From: Roseomonas sp. KE2513
Lineage (GTDB): Bacteria > Pseudomonadota > Alphaproteobacteria > Acetobacterales > Acetobacteraceae
NCBI RefSeq assembly: GCF_016107305.1
Contig: NZ_RCVR01000008.1
Span: forward strand, 1-64,000
DNA: 64,000 nt
Reading direction: 5' to 3'
The notes beneath the pieces were generated by a model that had not been told where the DNA came from, searched no databases, and saw only the letters and a list, made by a program, of their open reading frames with translations. The stretch's first letter is position 1; the number at the start of each line of letters is the position of its first letter. The position numbers were made by a program, and so were the translations under genes. Below are positions 1 to 9,759 of the stretch, piece after piece.

Positions 1-19
1 CGAAGCCGCCGGCCTGAGT

Positions 20-778
20 TCAGCCGCCGCTCGGCCCCGCCACCTTGTCGGGGTAGTTGCAGAACTCGCGCGCCACGCAGTGCCAGCACTCGGGGCGACG
101 TGCCTTGCAGACGTAGCGGCCGTGCAGGATGAGCCAGTGATGGGCATCCCGCAGGAGTTCGGGCGGGCAGCGCTTCACCAGCCCGTCCTCCACCGCCCGC
201 GGCGTATCCCCGGGCGCGAGGCCGGTTCGGTTGCCAAGGCGGAAGATGTGCGTGTCCACCGCCATGGCACTCTCGCCGAAAGCGACGTTGAGGACGACAT
301 TGGCGGTCTTGCGGCCCACGCCGGGCAGAGCCTCCAGCGCTGCGCGCTCCCTCGGCACCACACCACCGTGGCGCTCCAGCAGAAGGGCGGATAGCGCCGC
401 CACGTTCTTCGCCTTGGCCTGCCACAGCCCGATCCGCCGGATGTGGCGCGCGATACCCTCAGGCCCGAGGGCAGCCATCGCGGCCGGGTGCGGTGCCTCC
501 GCGAAAAGGGTGGCGGTGGCCTTGTTCACCGCGAGGTCCGTCGTCTGTGCCGAGAGGACGACGGCGACGAGCAGGGTGAAGGGGTCGCGGTATTCGAGTT
601 CCGGCTCCGGCTCTGGATTCGCCGTCGCCAGGGCGCGGATGAAGAGGGCGGCCTGCGTGGCCGACATCCGCCGGGCGCGACGGGGCTTGGCGGCCGTGCC
701 GTGCAGCGGGGCGGCGGACTTGGCGGCGGCGGCGGGGATGCGGGGCGGGGAGGGGGTGCGGCTCACGCGATCGTCCAT
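20..778 (-). CDS. nth: Endonuclease III
   Basis: DNA glycosylase/AP lyase for base excision repair of oxidised pyrimidines. The helix-hairpin-helix with motif LPGVGRKTA lies near residues 151-159. The catalytic lysine is K157 and the catalytic aspartate D175 (in VDTHIFR). A C-terminal 4Fe-4S loop has Cys 224, 231, 234 and 240 in the family spacing C-X6-C-X2-C-X5-C. At 252 aa it is longer than the usual ~211 aa. The first ~37 residues are Ala/Pro/Arg-rich and unlike the family, so translation may start at Met38 (position 667). It is transcribed divergently from the DUF2244 gene with only 35 bp between the annotated starts. Family assignment is secure; only the start is in doubt. Confidence 0.95.
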   Translation of the reverse strand: MDDRVSRTPSPPRIPAAAAKSAAPLHGTAAKPRRARRMSATQAALFIRALATANPEPEPELEYRDPFTLLVAVVLSAQTTDLAVNKATATLFAEAPHPAAMAALGPEGIARHIRRIGLWQAKAKNVAALSALLLERHGGVVPRERAALEALPGVGRKTANVVLNVAFGESAMAVDTHIFRLGNRTGLAPGDTPRAVEDGLVKRCPPELLRDAHHWLILHGRYVCKARRPECWHCVAREFCNYPDKVAGPSGG

Positions 779-813
779 AGCCCGGAACCGCTTTCCGGCG
801 GAAATCCGCGCGC

Positions 814-1350
814 ATGCACCCTATGTTGCCGAGGATGACGACAGGTCAGGACGCCCCGCTTTTCGAGGCCCTAACCGTTCCCCACCAGTCCGGCAGCGCG
901 GCCGGGCTGCGGGTGATCGCGGGGCTGGTGATGCTCGCTTCGGGCGGGCTGACGATCCTCTTCTGGTCGCTCGGGGCCTGGCCCGTGGCCGGCTTCATGG
1001 GCGGGGAGGTGGTGCTCGTGATCGGCATGCTGCGCGCGCACCGGCGCTGGTCGAACCGGATCGCGGAGCGGATCACGCTGGCGGACGGGCGGGTCCGAGT
1101 GGACCGGACGGACCGCAGGGGGCGGCAAAAAGCAGTGGAGTTCGACGCCTACTGGGCACGGGTGGCGCTCACCGAACGGCCGGGGCGGGTGAGCGAGTTG
1201 CGGCTGGCAGCGCGCGGCCGGTCGACCGAGATCGGGCACTTCCTGCATGAACCGGAGAAGACCAGCCTGGCCGAGGCGCTGACGACAGCCCTGCGGAACT
1301 ATCGTAACCCGGTCTTCGACAACCCGCAGACCCGCGCCGGGCTGGACTGA
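814..1350 (+). CDS. DUF2244 domain membrane protein
   Basis: Small inner-membrane protein of 178 aa, probably DUF2244 by overall pattern. Two hydrophobic segments (about residues 30-50 and 54-72) end in a short basic loop, followed by a cytoplasmic domain of about 100 residues. The short segment FWSLGAWPV between the helices is typical of the family. No function is established. Met8 (position 835) is an alternative start and would remove a short N-terminus unlike the family. The gene is divergent from nth and converges on the XRE regulator. Confidence 0.75.
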   Translation: MHPMLPRMTTGQDAPLFEALTVPHQSGSAAGLRVIAGLVMLASGGLTILFWSLGAWPVAGFMGGEVVLVIGMLRAHRRWSNRIAERITLADGRVRVDRTDRRGRQKAVEFDAYWARVALTERPGRVSELRLAARGRSTEIGHFLHEPEKTSLAEALTTALRNYRNPVFDNPQTRAGLD

Positions 1351-1511
1351 GGCCCCGATCCGAAAGTCGCCTGGCAGGCGGCTGTCTTCGACAATCTGTC
1401 GACCTGCCCAGGCCGTAAACCAATTCCTAACCCGAAGCGGTGGATAGTGCTGGGGCTGGACGGGGAGGGGAAGATCCTCTTCCTCCCCGCCGCAGGCCCG
1501 CCAGCGCCTTC
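1351..1511. other. Convergent intergenic region with hairpin
   Basis: The gap lies between the DUF2244 gene and the convergent XRE gene. It contains an inverted repeat around 1466-1486 (GGAAGA, 3-nt loop, TCTTCC, extended by G/C-rich arms) that could end transcription in either direction. No T-run follows, so it is not a classical intrinsic terminator. Confidence 0.35.
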
Positions 1512-1976
1512 CTACTCGGTCGGGGCAAGGCTCTTGATAAGGTCGAAGACGCGCTTGCGCACGCTCGGCTCGGTGATGCGGTAGTAGGCGCGCACCAGCT
1601 CAAGTGTCTCGCGCCGATGCATCGTGTCGTCCTCGAAGCCTTCCTGGCTTTCGGCAAAGCCGGCCAGGCGGGAGCGGATGCCGGTCGTGGCGCCGCTCAT
1701 GCTGTCCGGCATGTCGTCGAAGAAGAAGCCGATAGGCACGTCGAGCACGCGGCCGAGGTCGAAAAGACGGCTTGCGCCGATGCGGTTCACGCCGCGCTCG
1801 TATTTCTGGACCTGCTGGAAGGTCAGGCCGAGGGCCTCGCCCAGCTTCTCCTGGCTCATCCCCAGGAGAGTGCGCCTCAGCCGAACACGGCTGCCCACAT
1901 GCACGTCGATGGGGCTGGGACGGTGCTCGGCTTTCTCAACTCGATCAAGCGACTCCTCACCAGCCATACGCGCCAC
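1512..1976 (-). CDS. XRE-family transcriptional regulator
   Basis: DNA-binding regulator of 154 aa with a Cro/C1-type helix-turn-helix at about residues 27-80. The key stretch is MSQEKLGEALGLTFQQVQKYE, followed by the dimerisation-like segment RLFDLGRVLDVPIGFFFDD. The C-terminal half is helical and of unknown ligand. Homologues of this type sit next to lnt in many Alphaproteobacteria, and the same adjacency is seen here (lnt ends at 2150). The 173-bp leader carries a promoter-like sequence at 2076-2104. Met5 is an alternative start. Confidence 0.85.
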   Translation of the reverse strand: MARMAGEESLDRVEKAEHRPSPIDVHVGSRVRLRRTLLGMSQEKLGEALGLTFQQVQKYERGVNRIGASRLFDLGRVLDVPIGFFFDDMPDSMSGATTGIRSRLAGFAESQEGFEDDTMHRRETLELVRAYYRITEPSVRKRVFDLIKSLAPTE

Positions 1977-2075
1977 TCCTCTTTGCGAACATCAGGGGGC
2001 GGCGCACGTCTTGCACACCATGAGCGGTACACGGCCCGTCCGCGCCCCTCATAGAACCCTGCAACGATCGAAACG

Positions 2076-2104
2076 ACTTTGAACCGACGCTAACGATTTG
2101 TCAA
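2076..2104 (-). promoter_or_regulatory. Sigma-70-like promoter of the XRE gene
   Basis: Read on the minus strand, a perfect -35 box TTGACA (2099-2104) is followed after 17 nt by CAAAGT (2076-2081), a weak -10 box. It lies about 100 nt upstream of the XRE start, so the gene would have a long leader. The region is clearly less GC-rich than its surroundings, which supports a promoter. Confidence 0.4.
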
Positions 2105-2149
2105 CTCTTTCGAGAATTCCAATTATTGCGACATGCCCTTTCAGGCCGC

Positions 2150-3706
2150 TCAGCTGCCGTGAACGGTGCTCTCCACCGGTTCGTTGCGACGCGATTTCGT
2201 GCGCAGAAGGCCTGAAACCATGGCTATGGCTGCGAGAAGCGCCGGGATCAGGAGACCGAAGCGGGAGAAAGGCGTCCGCTCGCCTGCGGCGGGAAGAGGC
2301 GAAAGGAGGAAGCCTGTCTCGCCTAATCCGAGACTCGACAGCTCCCGCCCGCGCGAATCGAAGGCCGCGGAAATACCCGTTTGCGCGGCGCGCGCGAGCG
2401 GTAGTCCCTCCTCCACTGCCCGCAACCGGGCGGCCGCGAGGTGCTGGTGCGGCCCGGCCGATATGCCGAACCAGGCGTCGTTCGTAATGTTCAACAACCA
2501 TCCCGGGCGTTCCGCCCCGACGACCTCGCCGGGGAAGATCACCTCGTAGCAGATAAGAGGCCCGGCTGCAGGAAGGCCTGGCAGCGCCAGCGCGACGGGG
2601 CCCGGCCCTGCCCCGAAGTCCACCCCGCCCCGGATGACCCGGATCGGCAACAGGCCGGACAGCGGCATGTACTCGCCGAAGGGGACGAGGTGGGACTTGT
2701 CGTAGGTGGCGGCGATCACCCCGTCCGGCCCAAGGGCGACGAGGCTGTTGAAGAGCTTCGAGGGCCGCCGGTCCGGCCCCCATTCCGCCCGCACGGTGCC
2801 GGCGATCAGGAGCCCGCCCGGCGGCAGGGCGGCGGCGGCAAGGCGGCGGGCCTCCGTGTCGTCGGTCAGCAAGAAGGGGCTGGCGGTCTCCGGCCAGATG
2901 ACCACGGGGCGCGTGCCGGGGTGCTCGCGCAGGGCGGCCTGGGCGCCTTCGGCGCTCAGCTCGAGATAACGGCGGAAGATCGGCACCCGCGTCTCCTCCC
3001 GCCACTTCGCCTCCTGCGCGACATTGCCCTGGACGAGCACGAGGGTGACGGGCAGCGCGGCCGGTTCGGTGGGCGCGAGGCGGGCCGCCCCGAAGGCGGC
3101 GAAGGCCGCCATGGCCACGAGGCCCCCGGCCACGGCGCGGCGGCCGAGCAGGGGCGTGCAGGCCAGCAGGACGGTCATGAGCGAGAGGCCGTGCACCCCG
3201 ATCCAGGCGGCGCCCTGGATGGGCAGGGCCGCGAAGGCCCAGGCGGTGCCGAGCAAGTTCCAGGGGAAGCCGGTGAAGGCCCAGCCCCGCACGAATTCCG
3301 CGAGCACCCAACCGCCGCCCAGCACCAGCACCCGCGGCCATCCCGGCGCCGCCCGCCACGCGAGCACCGCGGGGATCGCCGTGTAGATCCCCATCCAGAG
3401 CGCCAGCAGGGGCACCGCCAGCGGCACCAGCCACCAGAGCCGCTCCGCCTCCGTCAGGATCGAATAGGTGATCCAGTAGAGGCCGGTGACGTGCATGCCC
3501 CAGCCAAAGGCCCAGCCGATCGCGGCCGCCCGCTTCCAGCTTCCGGCCCGGCCGAGGAGGAGGAGCAGGCCGGGGAAGGATACCAGCAGCACCGGCAGGG
3601 CGAAGACCGGCGGCATCGTCAGGGAGGAGAGGGCGCCGAGGCCGAATGCCGCGGCGAGGGCGCGCCAGCCGGCGCGCGATTCCAGATAGCCGGCCAGTCG
3701 CTGCAA
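2150..3706 (-). CDS. lnt: Apolipoprotein N-acyltransferase
   Basis: Integral inner-membrane enzyme that adds the third acyl chain to the N-terminal cysteine of lipoproteins. The 518 aa are the normal length. About six hydrophobic segments occupy residues 15-210, followed by a periplasmic carbon-nitrogen hydrolase domain (about 220-480) and a C-terminal membrane helix. The catalytic triad is visible as E273 (WPETASP), K337 (YDKSHL) and C386 (LICYEVIFPGE). It follows corC by 11 bp and is the last gene of the miaB-phoH-ybeY-corC-lnt run, the usual alphaproteobacterial order. Confidence 0.96.
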   Translation of the reverse strand: MQRLAGYLESRAGWRALAAAFGLGALSSLTMPPVFALPVLLVSFPGLLLLLGRAGSWKRAAAIGWAFGWGMHVTGLYWITYSILTEAERLWWLVPLAVPLLALWMGIYTAIPAVLAWRAAPGWPRVLVLGGGWVLAEFVRGWAFTGFPWNLLGTAWAFAALPIQGAAWIGVHGLSLMTVLLACTPLLGRRAVAGGLVAMAAFAAFGAARLAPTEPAALPVTLVLVQGNVAQEAKWREETRVPIFRRYLELSAEGAQAALREHPGTRPVVIWPETASPFLLTDDTEARRLAAAALPPGGLLIAGTVRAEWGPDRRPSKLFNSLVALGPDGVIAATYDKSHLVPFGEYMPLSGLLPIRVIRGGVDFGAGPGPVALALPGLPAAGPLICYEVIFPGEVVGAERPGWLLNITNDAWFGISAGPHQHLAAARLRAVEEGLPLARAAQTGISAAFDSRGRELSSLGLGETGFLLSPLPAAGERTPFSRFGLLIPALLAAIAMVSGLLRTKSRRNEPVESTVHGS

Positions 3707-3717
3707 GGGGATCTCGC

Positions 3718-4704
3718 CTATTCCGCCGCCTGGGAGGGGGCCTGGGGGGCGGTCGCGCCCGAATCGATGCCGGCACCGGGCATCTCGATGGCGGGGGTCG
3801 CCGGGGCGGGGCGGCGGACCCGTAGGCGGCGGATCCGCCGGGGATCGCTGTCCAGCACCCGGAACTCGATGCCCGAGGAGTGGGAGACGAGCTCCCCCCG
3901 CGCCGGCACGCGCCCGGCAAGGGTGAAGACAAGGCCGCCCACGGTGTCGATGTCCTGGTGCCGCTCCTCGTTGGTCAGCACCTCGCCGTAGCGGGCCTCG
4001 AAGGCCTCGATGGTCATGCGGGCATCGAGGTCGAGGCTACCGTCGGGGCGCTCGACCGCCTGGGGCGGCGCCTCCTCGTCGTGCTCGTCGGAGATGTCAC
4101 CGACGATGGTCTCGACGAGGTCCTCGATGGTCACGAGCCCATCGATTCCGCCGTACTCGTCCACCACCAGTGCCATGTGGGTGCGGGCCTCGCGCATCTG
4201 CAGCAGCAGGTCCAGCACGGGCACCTGGGGCACCACGAACAGCAGGGGGCGGAGCACCGCCTCGAGCGAGAACGGGCCCTCCCGGCCGACAGCGGCGAAG
4301 ACGTCCTTGATGTGGACCATGCCGCGGATGTCGTCGAGGTTCTCCCGGTAAACCGGGAAGCGGCTGTGGCCCTCGCGCTGGATGAGACGGATCGACTCCT
4401 CCAGCGTCAGGTCGCAGGGCATGCCGATGATGTCGGCGCGCGGTAGCATGACATCCACCGCGGTCTTGTTCCGGAGCTTGAGGACGTTGCCGAGGATGAC
4501 GCGCTCGTTCGCGTCCAGCGCGTCGGCCTCGGGGGCGTCGCCGTCCTCGCCCTCGCCCTCCACCAGGGCTTCCACCTGGTCGCGCACGCTCTCGGCCTCG
4601 CGCCGGCGGAGGAGGCTCTGGAAGCGCCAGAAGATGTTGTTGCGCTGGGCTCGCTCCTGGGCGCGCTCCTGCGCCCGCTCGGAATGGCCGTGCCGTTCGC
4701 TCAT
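3718..4704 (-). CDS. CorC/HlyC-family CBS-domain protein
   Basis: Cytoplasmic protein of 328 aa lacking the membrane domain of full-length hemolysin-like (CNNM/CorB) transporters, as is normal for CorC. Two CBS domains span about residues 75-205, with the characteristic segments VMLPRADI and VDEYGGIDGLVTIEDLVETIVGDI. A CorC_HlyC/transporter-associated domain follows at about 220-300. The N-terminus contains a short SERAQERAQERAQR repeat. CorC is linked to divalent-cation (Mg/Co) homeostasis and envelope integrity. Its start ATG overlaps the ybeY stop by 4 bp (ATGA), which indicates coupled translation. Confidence 0.9.
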   Translation of the reverse strand: MSERHGHSERAQERAQERAQRNNIFWRFQSLLRRREAESVRDQVEALVEGEGEDGDAPEADALDANERVILGNVLKLRNKTAVDVMLPRADIIGMPCDLTLEESIRLIQREGHSRFPVYRENLDDIRGMVHIKDVFAAVGREGPFSLEAVLRPLLFVVPQVPVLDLLLQMREARTHMALVVDEYGGIDGLVTIEDLVETIVGDISDEHDEEAPPQAVERPDGSLDLDARMTIEAFEARYGEVLTNEERHQDIDTVGGLVFTLAGRVPARGELVSHSSGIEFRVLDSDPRRIRRLRVRRPAPATPAIEMPGAGIDSGATAPQAPSQAAE

Positions 4705-5264
4705 GCCACGCCCCTCCAGGGATTGGGCAGGGCGAGGCGGCGCATGATGCGCGCCTCCGCCCGCTCCATCCGGCGGGCCTCGCCGGCCCGGAGATGGTCG
4801 TGGCCGGTGAGGTGCAGCACCCCGTGCGCCACGAGGTGGGAGAGATGGGCCATCACGCTGCGCCCGGCCGCACGCGCCTCCCGCCGCACCGTGCCGAGCG
4901 CGAGCGCGACGTCCCCGGGCATGCCGGGATGGAGCGGGGGAAAGGAGAGGACGTTGGTGGGCTTCACCTTGCCGCGGTGCTCGCCGTTCAGGCGCTTCAC
5001 CTGGAGGTCGCCGGTCAGCAGCACCGTCACGGCGCCCTCGACGCCGGCCTCCTCGAAGGCGGCGGCGGCGGCGCGGCGCGCCACCTCCTCGACGCGCGGC
5101 ACGGCGGACCGCCAGGCGGGATCCTCCAGCACCACGTCGATGTCATGCTCCCAACCGGAGAGGAACTCCCCGGGGGATTCTTCGTCCTCCGCGCCGGCGG
5201 CATGGCCGCCGGGCACGGGGTGGTTCGGCCCGGCGGGTCCTCCGCCGGGCGGGCGACTGCCCAC
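4701..5264 (-). CDS. ybeY: Endoribonuclease YbeY (rRNA maturation factor)
   Basis: Zinc-dependent single-strand endoribonuclease needed for 16S rRNA 3' maturation and ribosome quality control. The metal-binding motif H-X3-H-X5-H is complete: H147, H151 and H157 in [11 protein letters not shown]. The conserved core segment NVLSFP is at 104-109. At 187 aa it is somewhat longer than usual because of a Gly/Pro-rich N-terminal tail. The GTG start at 5264 is supported by an AAGGAG-type ribosome-binding site just upstream. It sits 7 bp after phoH and overlaps corC by 4 bp. Confidence 0.95.
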   Translation of the reverse strand: MGSRPPGGGPAGPNHPVPGGHAAGAEDEESPGEFLSGWEHDIDVVLEDPAWRSAVPRVEEVARRAAAAAFEEAGVEGAVTVLLTGDLQVKRLNGEHRGKVKPTNVLSFPPLHPGMPGDVALALGTVRREARAAGRSVMAHLSHLVAHGVLHLTGHDHLRAGEARRMERAEARIMRRLALPNPWRGVA

Positions 5265-5271
5265 CGCTTCC

Positions 5272-6351
5272 TTACTCCTTCAACCTCGCGCGCGCGGCGC
5301 GGCCATCGGCCGCCGCCTGCTCCGCCCGCCCATAGGCCGAGACGATGCGCCCGACCAGGGGGTGGCGCACCACGTCGTTCTCGGCAAAGCGGGTAATGCC
5401 GATCCCCTCCACTCCGTCGAGGATGGAAAGGGCCTCGACCAGCCCCGACTTCTGCCCCGGCGGCAGGTCCACCTGAGAGGGGTCGCCGGTGATGACCATC
5501 CGCGTGCCCTCGCCCATGCGGGTGAGGAACATCTTCATCTGCGCGGGCGTGGTGTTCTGCGCCTCGTCGAGGATGGCGAAGGCGTGGGCGAGGGTGCGGC
5601 CGCGCATGAAGGCGAGCGGCGCGATCTCGATCTCCCCCGAGACGAGGCGGCGCGCCACCTGGTCCGCCGGCATCATGTCGTGCAGCGCGTCGTAGAGCGG
5701 GCGGAGATAGGGATCGACCTTCTCCTTCATGTCGCCCGGCAGGAAGCCAAGCCGCTCCCCCGCCTCCACCGCGGGGCGGGAGAGGATGATCTTGTCCACC
5801 TGGTTCGCCATCAGCAGGGCCACGCCCTGGGCGACGGCGAGGTAGGTTTTGCCCGTGCCGGCCGGGCCGACGCCGAAGACCATCTCGTGGCGCTGGAGCA
5901 TGTCCATGTAGGCGCCCTGGGCGCGGCTGCGGGCCGCGATGGCGCCCTTGCGCGTGCGGATGGCGGGCATGTCGGCCAGCGGCAGGCGCGGGTCCTCCAC
6001 GGGGCCGTCGGCCATGCGCAGCGCGGCCTCGACATCGGCCATTCCGGTCACTTCTCCCTTTTCCAGGCGCTGCCAGAGGGCGCGCAGGACCGATTCCGCG
6101 AGGCCCGTGCCCTCCGCGCCGCCCGAGATCGTCGCTCGATTCCCGCGGGAGGCGATCCGAACCCCCAATCGCTGCTCGATCCGCGCGAGGTGCCGGTCGT
6201 GTTCCCCGTAGAGCAACGGCAGGAGCGCGTTGTCGTCGAAGGTCACGGTGACCGTCCGCGGGGCATCCGGCGCGAAGGCCGGGTTGCGCGGAAGGGCGCG
6301 GGGATCGGGCCGCAGGGCGATGCCAGCGGCGGGGGCGGCGAGTTGGGTCAA
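5272..6351 (-). CDS. PhoH-family ATPase
   Basis: Cytoplasmic P-loop ATPase of the PhoH/PhoL family, often linked functionally to YbeY in RNA metabolism. Walker A is GPAGTGKT and Walker [11 protein letters not shown], followed by the PhoH-typical segment [10 protein letters not shown]. An N-terminal KH-like region covers about residues 30-100. The open frame extends to 6474, but I chose the TTG at 6351. It overlaps the miaB stop as TTGA, gives the normal 359-aa length and avoids 120 bp of overlap with miaB. Confidence 0.93.
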   Translation of the reverse strand: MTQLAAPAAGIALRPDPRALPRNPAFAPDAPRTVTVTFDDNALLPLLYGEHDRHLARIEQRLGVRIASRGNRATISGGAEGTGLAESVLRALWQRLEKGEVTGMADVEAALRMADGPVEDPRLPLADMPAIRTRKGAIAARSRAQGAYMDMLQRHEMVFGVGPAGTGKTYLAVAQGVALLMANQVDKIILSRPAVEAGERLGFLPGDMKEKVDPYLRPLYDALHDMMPADQVARRLVSGEIEIAPLAFMRGRTLAHAFAILDEAQNTTPAQMKMFLTRMGEGTRMVITGDPSQVDLPPGQKSGLVEALSILDGVEGIGITRFAENDVVRHPLVGRIVSAYGRAEQAAADGRAARARLKE

Positions 6352-7757
6352 GCGGCGGCAGACTCCTGGTGCGCCATGGTTGCGGAGAGTGAATTGGGGT
6401 GGGCGGCCCGCAATTGCATCGGAACCACCGCGCCCACCGGGGCTGCGCCTGTTGCATGAACAGGCTGGAGCCACGGGCTGCGGCCCGCCACCTGGCCGGG
6501 ATGCCGCCCCATGCCGGTGATCAGGACATCGACGACGCGCCCGACGCAGGCGCGGTTGAATCCATCCTGCTGCTGCCGGAGCACCCCTTGGAGGGTTTGC
6601 AGCCGTGCGTCCTTCTCCGCCTCCGGCACCGCGTTGGGCTGGCCGGCAGCCGGCGTGCCGGGGCGGGCGGAATACTTGAAGGAATAGGCGCCGGCGAAGC
6701 CGACCCGCTCCACCAGCCGCATGGTGGCGTCGAAGTCGGCGGCCGTTTCACCGGGATGGCCGACGATGAAGTCGGAGGTCAGCGCGATGTCAGGCCGCGC
6801 CTCGCGCAGCCGGTCCGCCAGCCGCAGGTAGAGGTCGGCCTTGTGGCCCCGGTTCATCGCGGCCAGCACCCTGTCGGACCCGGACTGCACGGGGAGGTGC
6901 AGGTAGGGCATCAGGGCGGGGATGTCCCCGTGCGCGGCGATGAGGTCGTCGTCCATGTCGCGGGGGTGACTCGTCGTGTAGCGCAGACGGGCAACGCCCG
7001 GGATTTCCGCCAGTTCCCGCAGCAGCCGCGCGAGGCGCCACTTCGCGCCGCTTTGTGCTTCTCCGGCCCAGGCATTCACGTTCTGGCCGAGCAGCGCGAT
7101 CTCCCGCGCGCCGCCGGCCGCGAGCTGCCGGGCCTCGGCGATGATGGCCTCGGGCGGGCGCGAGAACTCGGCGCCGCGCGTATAGGGCACCACGCAGAAG
7201 GAGCAGAACTTGTCGCAGCCTTCCTGGATGGTCAGGAAGGCGACGGGACCCTGGGTGGCGCGGGCCTCGGGCAGGTGGTCGAACTTGTCCTCCGCCGGGA
7301 AGTCCGTCTCGATCACGGCGCCGGCCGCACGCGACGCGCGGGCGACCATCTCCGGCAGACGGTGATAGGTTTGCGGGCCGAGGACGATGTCCACCCAGGG
7401 GGCGCGGGCGGTGATCTCCGTCCCCTCTGCCTGGGCAACGCAGCCGGCGACGGCGATGACGGTCTGGCGCCCCTCGGCGGCGCGCGCCTTCTTTGTCTCT
7501 CGCAGGCGGCCGAGGTCGGAGAAGACCTTCTCGCTCGCCTTCTCGCGGATGTGGCAGGTGTTGAGGATGACCATGTCGGCCTCCTCCGCGCTCTCCGTCG
7601 GCGCGTAGCCGAGGGGGGCGAGGATGTCGGCCATGCGCCCGCTGTCATAGACGTTCATCTGGCAGCCCCAGGTGCGGATCAGGAGCTTGCGCGCGGGCTT
7701 GGCGGCCCCTGTCGGGGTCTGGGCGCCGGCCGGAACCGGGCCGATGGAACTGCTCAT
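6348..7757 (-). CDS. miaB: tRNA-2-methylthio-N6-dimethylallyladenosine synthase
   Basis: Radical-SAM methylthiotransferase that modifies A37 of tRNAs reading UNN codons. Three N-terminal UPF0004 cysteines (C32, C68, C106) bind the auxiliary 4Fe-4S cluster. The radical-SAM motif CDKFCSFC (C181, C185, C188) binds the SAM cluster. A C-terminal TRAM domain covers about residues 395-455. The 469 aa are the normal length. A methionine start with a purine-rich upstream stretch lies at 7757, and the gene is coupled to phoH through TTGA. Confidence 0.96.
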   Translation of the reverse strand: MSSSIGPVPAGAQTPTGAAKPARKLLIRTWGCQMNVYDSGRMADILAPLGYAPTESAEEADMVILNTCHIREKASEKVFSDLGRLRETKKARAAEGRQTVIAVAGCVAQAEGTEITARAPWVDIVLGPQTYHRLPEMVARASRAAGAVIETDFPAEDKFDHLPEARATQGPVAFLTIQEGCDKFCSFCVVPYTRGAEFSRPPEAIIAEARQLAAGGAREIALLGQNVNAWAGEAQSGAKWRLARLLRELAEIPGVARLRYTTSHPRDMDDDLIAAHGDIPALMPYLHLPVQSGSDRVLAAMNRGHKADLYLRLADRLREARPDIALTSDFIVGHPGETAADFDATMRLVERVGFAGAYSFKYSARPGTPAAGQPNAVPEAEKDARLQTLQGVLRQQQDGFNRACVGRVVDVLITGMGRHPGQVAGRSPWLQPVHATGAAPVGAVVPMQLRAAHPNSLSATMAHQESAAA

Positions 7758-7930
7758 ATGAAGAGAAACCCCTTTAGCCCCGAGCGCCCACCGTGGGAGG
7801 GGGCTTCGGGATGGGGCGATGTGCGGCGCGCGGCCTTCGAGGTCAAGAAAGACCCGGGCGCGGCAGGGAGGGCGCGTCCATGCGCGGAGGGTCGCGGAAA
7901 GCGAGGATTCGCGTCAAGTCGGAAGGTGGG

Positions 7931-8866
7931 TCACGACGAGGTGGGTGACGACGAGGGCACCGGCAGCGGCCGCGCCTCGCGATTCTGGCGCAGCGCCGAG
8001 GCGCCCTCGGCCACCACCGCCTCCGTCGCGGCGGCGAGTGACTTGCGGTTGGGGATGGCGCCCGGCGGAAGCGGGTCGTGCAGCACGATCGTGGCCCGCA
8101 ACCCGGCGTGGCGCAGCAGCCACCAGGCATGGGGCGCGATGGACATGTTGCCGTACCAGGCGAAGACTGGCCGATCCCGCCGGCAGGCCGGCAACCCGCC
8201 CAGGCGGTCATAGACGACGGAGACGGGGCGGATCGTCTCCGCCTTCTCGGCGACGGCAAGGAAGGAGGAGCGGAAGGGCAGCACCCGCGTGCCGTCCGAA
8301 CTGGTCCCCTCCGGAAAGAGGATGAGGGAATCTCCGGCAGCTAGCCGATCCTGCATCTCCCGCGCCTCGTCCCCCGTGCGGCGGCGGGAGCGGGAGACGA
8401 AGACCGTGCGGCCCAGGCGCGCCACCCACCCGATCAGCGGCCAGCGCCCAATCTCCGCCTTCGAGACGAAGGCCGCCTCGAGCGCGCCGCCGAGCACGGG
8501 GATGTCGAGCCAGGAGGAGTGGTTGGAGAGATAGAGCGTGCGCGGCCGCCCTGCGCGCTCTCCCACCACCCGCACGCGCATGCCGATGAGGGCGCAGGCC
8601 ACGCGCCAGTAGAGCCGCGCGAAACCGACCTTGCCATGCCCCGGCAGCAGCAGCAGCACTGCCTGAACGGGCATGCAGAGAAGCGTCCAGAGCACCGCGA
8701 GGAGCAGGCGCCGTATGGCGCGGAGGCGTCCGCCGAGGGGGCGGTCCCCCATCACGTCGAAGGCCCGGCCGCCCGGCACGGCACGGCGGAACTGAATGGG
8801 AGTGCGGCGGCGAAGGCGGCTGGGTGGGGCGAGCGCGAGAGCAGGGTCGCTGGGCAGGGCGTCCAT
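7931..8866 (-). CDS. olsA: Lysophospholipid acyltransferase, probably OlsA
   Basis: Membrane-associated 1-acyl-glycerol-3-phosphate/lyso-lipid O-acyltransferase (PlsC superfamily). The H-X4-D catalytic motif is NHSSWLD (H116, D121) and the second motif FPEGTS contains E186. A hydrophobic segment lies at about residues 52-75. Its position 53 bp after an OlsB-type N-acyltransferase suggests OlsA, which acylates lyso-ornithine lipid. It could instead be a general PlsC. The last ~10 residues are encoded by a short near-repeat (GTGGGT...GACGACGAGG). Confidence 0.8.
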   Translation of the reverse strand: MDALPSDPALALAPPSRLRRRTPIQFRRAVPGGRAFDVMGDRPLGGRLRAIRRLLLAVLWTLLCMPVQAVLLLLPGHGKVGFARLYWRVACALIGMRVRVVGERAGRPRTLYLSNHSSWLDIPVLGGALEAAFVSKAEIGRWPLIGWVARLGRTVFVSRSRRRTGDEAREMQDRLAAGDSLILFPEGTSSDGTRVLPFRSSFLAVAEKAETIRPVSVVYDRLGGLPACRRDRPVFAWYGNMSIAPHAWWLLRHAGLRATIVLHDPLPPGAIPNRKSLAAATEAVVAEGASALRQNREARPLPVPSSSPTSS

Positions 8867-8919
8867 CCCGCCGGGTTAGCCCGCTCGCCCCGCGGCGTCC
8901 ATGGTGGAGGGGGCTGGCT

Positions 8920-9759
8920 TCAGGCGCCCAGCTCCGGCGGCGCGGCGTCGTCGTCGGGCTGCTGGCCGACCTTCCGCTCGTAGTGCTTGAGGTACTTCGC
9001 CGTCACCTGATCGGTCTTCACGACCACGCAGACATCGGTGGTGTTGAACTGCGGGTCCACGACAGCGCCGTCTCCGACGAAGCCGCCGAGGCGGAGATAG
9101 CCCTTCACCAGCGGCGGCAGCCCGGCGAGCACGCGGCGGGTGTCAATCGAGGCAGCCTCCACCCGGTCCATCGGCACGCGCAGCCCCGGGAGGGCGCGCG
9201 GGCGCAGGGCAGGCGGGGCGAGGTGGTGGGCGTGGAGGTAGCTCAGCGATTCCGCCAGCGCGTCAGGATCCGTGCCGGGCAGGGAGGCGCAGCCGAACAT
9301 GAGGGAGATGCGCCGCTGGAAGACATAGGCGGCGATGCCCTGCCAGAGGAGCTGGAGGGTGCCGCGGTTGCGGTACCGCTCGTCCACGCAGGAGCGGCCC
9401 AGTTCCAGCAGCCCACCCTCCTGCGCGAGGATGGGGGAGAGGTCGTATTCGGAGGCGGAGTAGAAGCCGCCGACCCGCTCGGCCGCCGCGCGGGTGATCA
9501 GCCGATAGGTGCCGACCACCGCCCGCGCGCCCTCGCCCCTGTTGTGGTCGAGAACGAGCAGGTGGTCGGCCACGGGGTCGTAGGCATCGATGTCGAGGCG
9601 CGAGGCCGCGGTGGCGGGATCCGGGCGGGCGCCCATCTCCTCGTAGAAGACGCGCCAGCGGAGGGCCTGCGCGGCCTCCACCTCGGCCGCGTTCTCCGCG
9701 ATGCGGACGCCGAGGGCGCCCGCGCGCAGTTCCCCCAGCCCGGTGGCGAGGCCTGTCAT
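8920..9759 (-). CDS. olsB: GNAT-type N-acyltransferase, OlsB-like
   Basis: Predicted L-ornithine N-alpha-acyltransferase (COG3176, hemolysin-like GNAT fold), 279 aa, which makes lyso-ornithine lipid from ornithine and an acyl-ACP. Recognisable family segments are ALRWRVFYEEMGA, VGTYRL, ELGRSCVDERYR and FGCASLPG. The start ATG at 9759 overlaps the fur stop as ATGA, so I do not use the longer open frame that continues through fur. With olsA immediately downstream, the pair could make ornithine lipids, phosphorus-free membrane lipids used in phosphate limitation or acid stress. Confidence 0.8.
   Translation of the reverse strand: MTGLATGLGELRAGALGVRIAENAAEVEAAQALRWRVFYEEMGARPDPATAASRLDIDAYDPVADHLLVLDHNRGEGARAVVGTYRLITRAAAERVGGFYSASEYDLSPILAQEGGLLELGRSCVDERYRNRGTLQLLWQGIAAYVFQRRISLMFGCASLPGTDPDALAESLSYLHAHHLAPPALRPRALPGLRVPMDRVEAASIDTRRVLAGLPPLVKGYLRLGGFVGDGAVVDPQFNTTDVCVVVKTDQVTAKYLKHYERKVGQQPDDDAAPPELGA

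Noticed and set aside
231-1250. A 339-codon plus-strand ORF over nth
   Set aside because: It is a shadow frame of nth and the DUF2244 gene; Arg/Ala/Pro-rich and with no domain, typical of antisense reading frames in GC-rich DNA.
7917-7960. Short GTGGGT/GACGACGAGG near-repeat at the end of olsA
   Set aside because: It lies in the coding region's 3' end and encodes the Ser/Pro tail; two short copies are within chance for this GC content.
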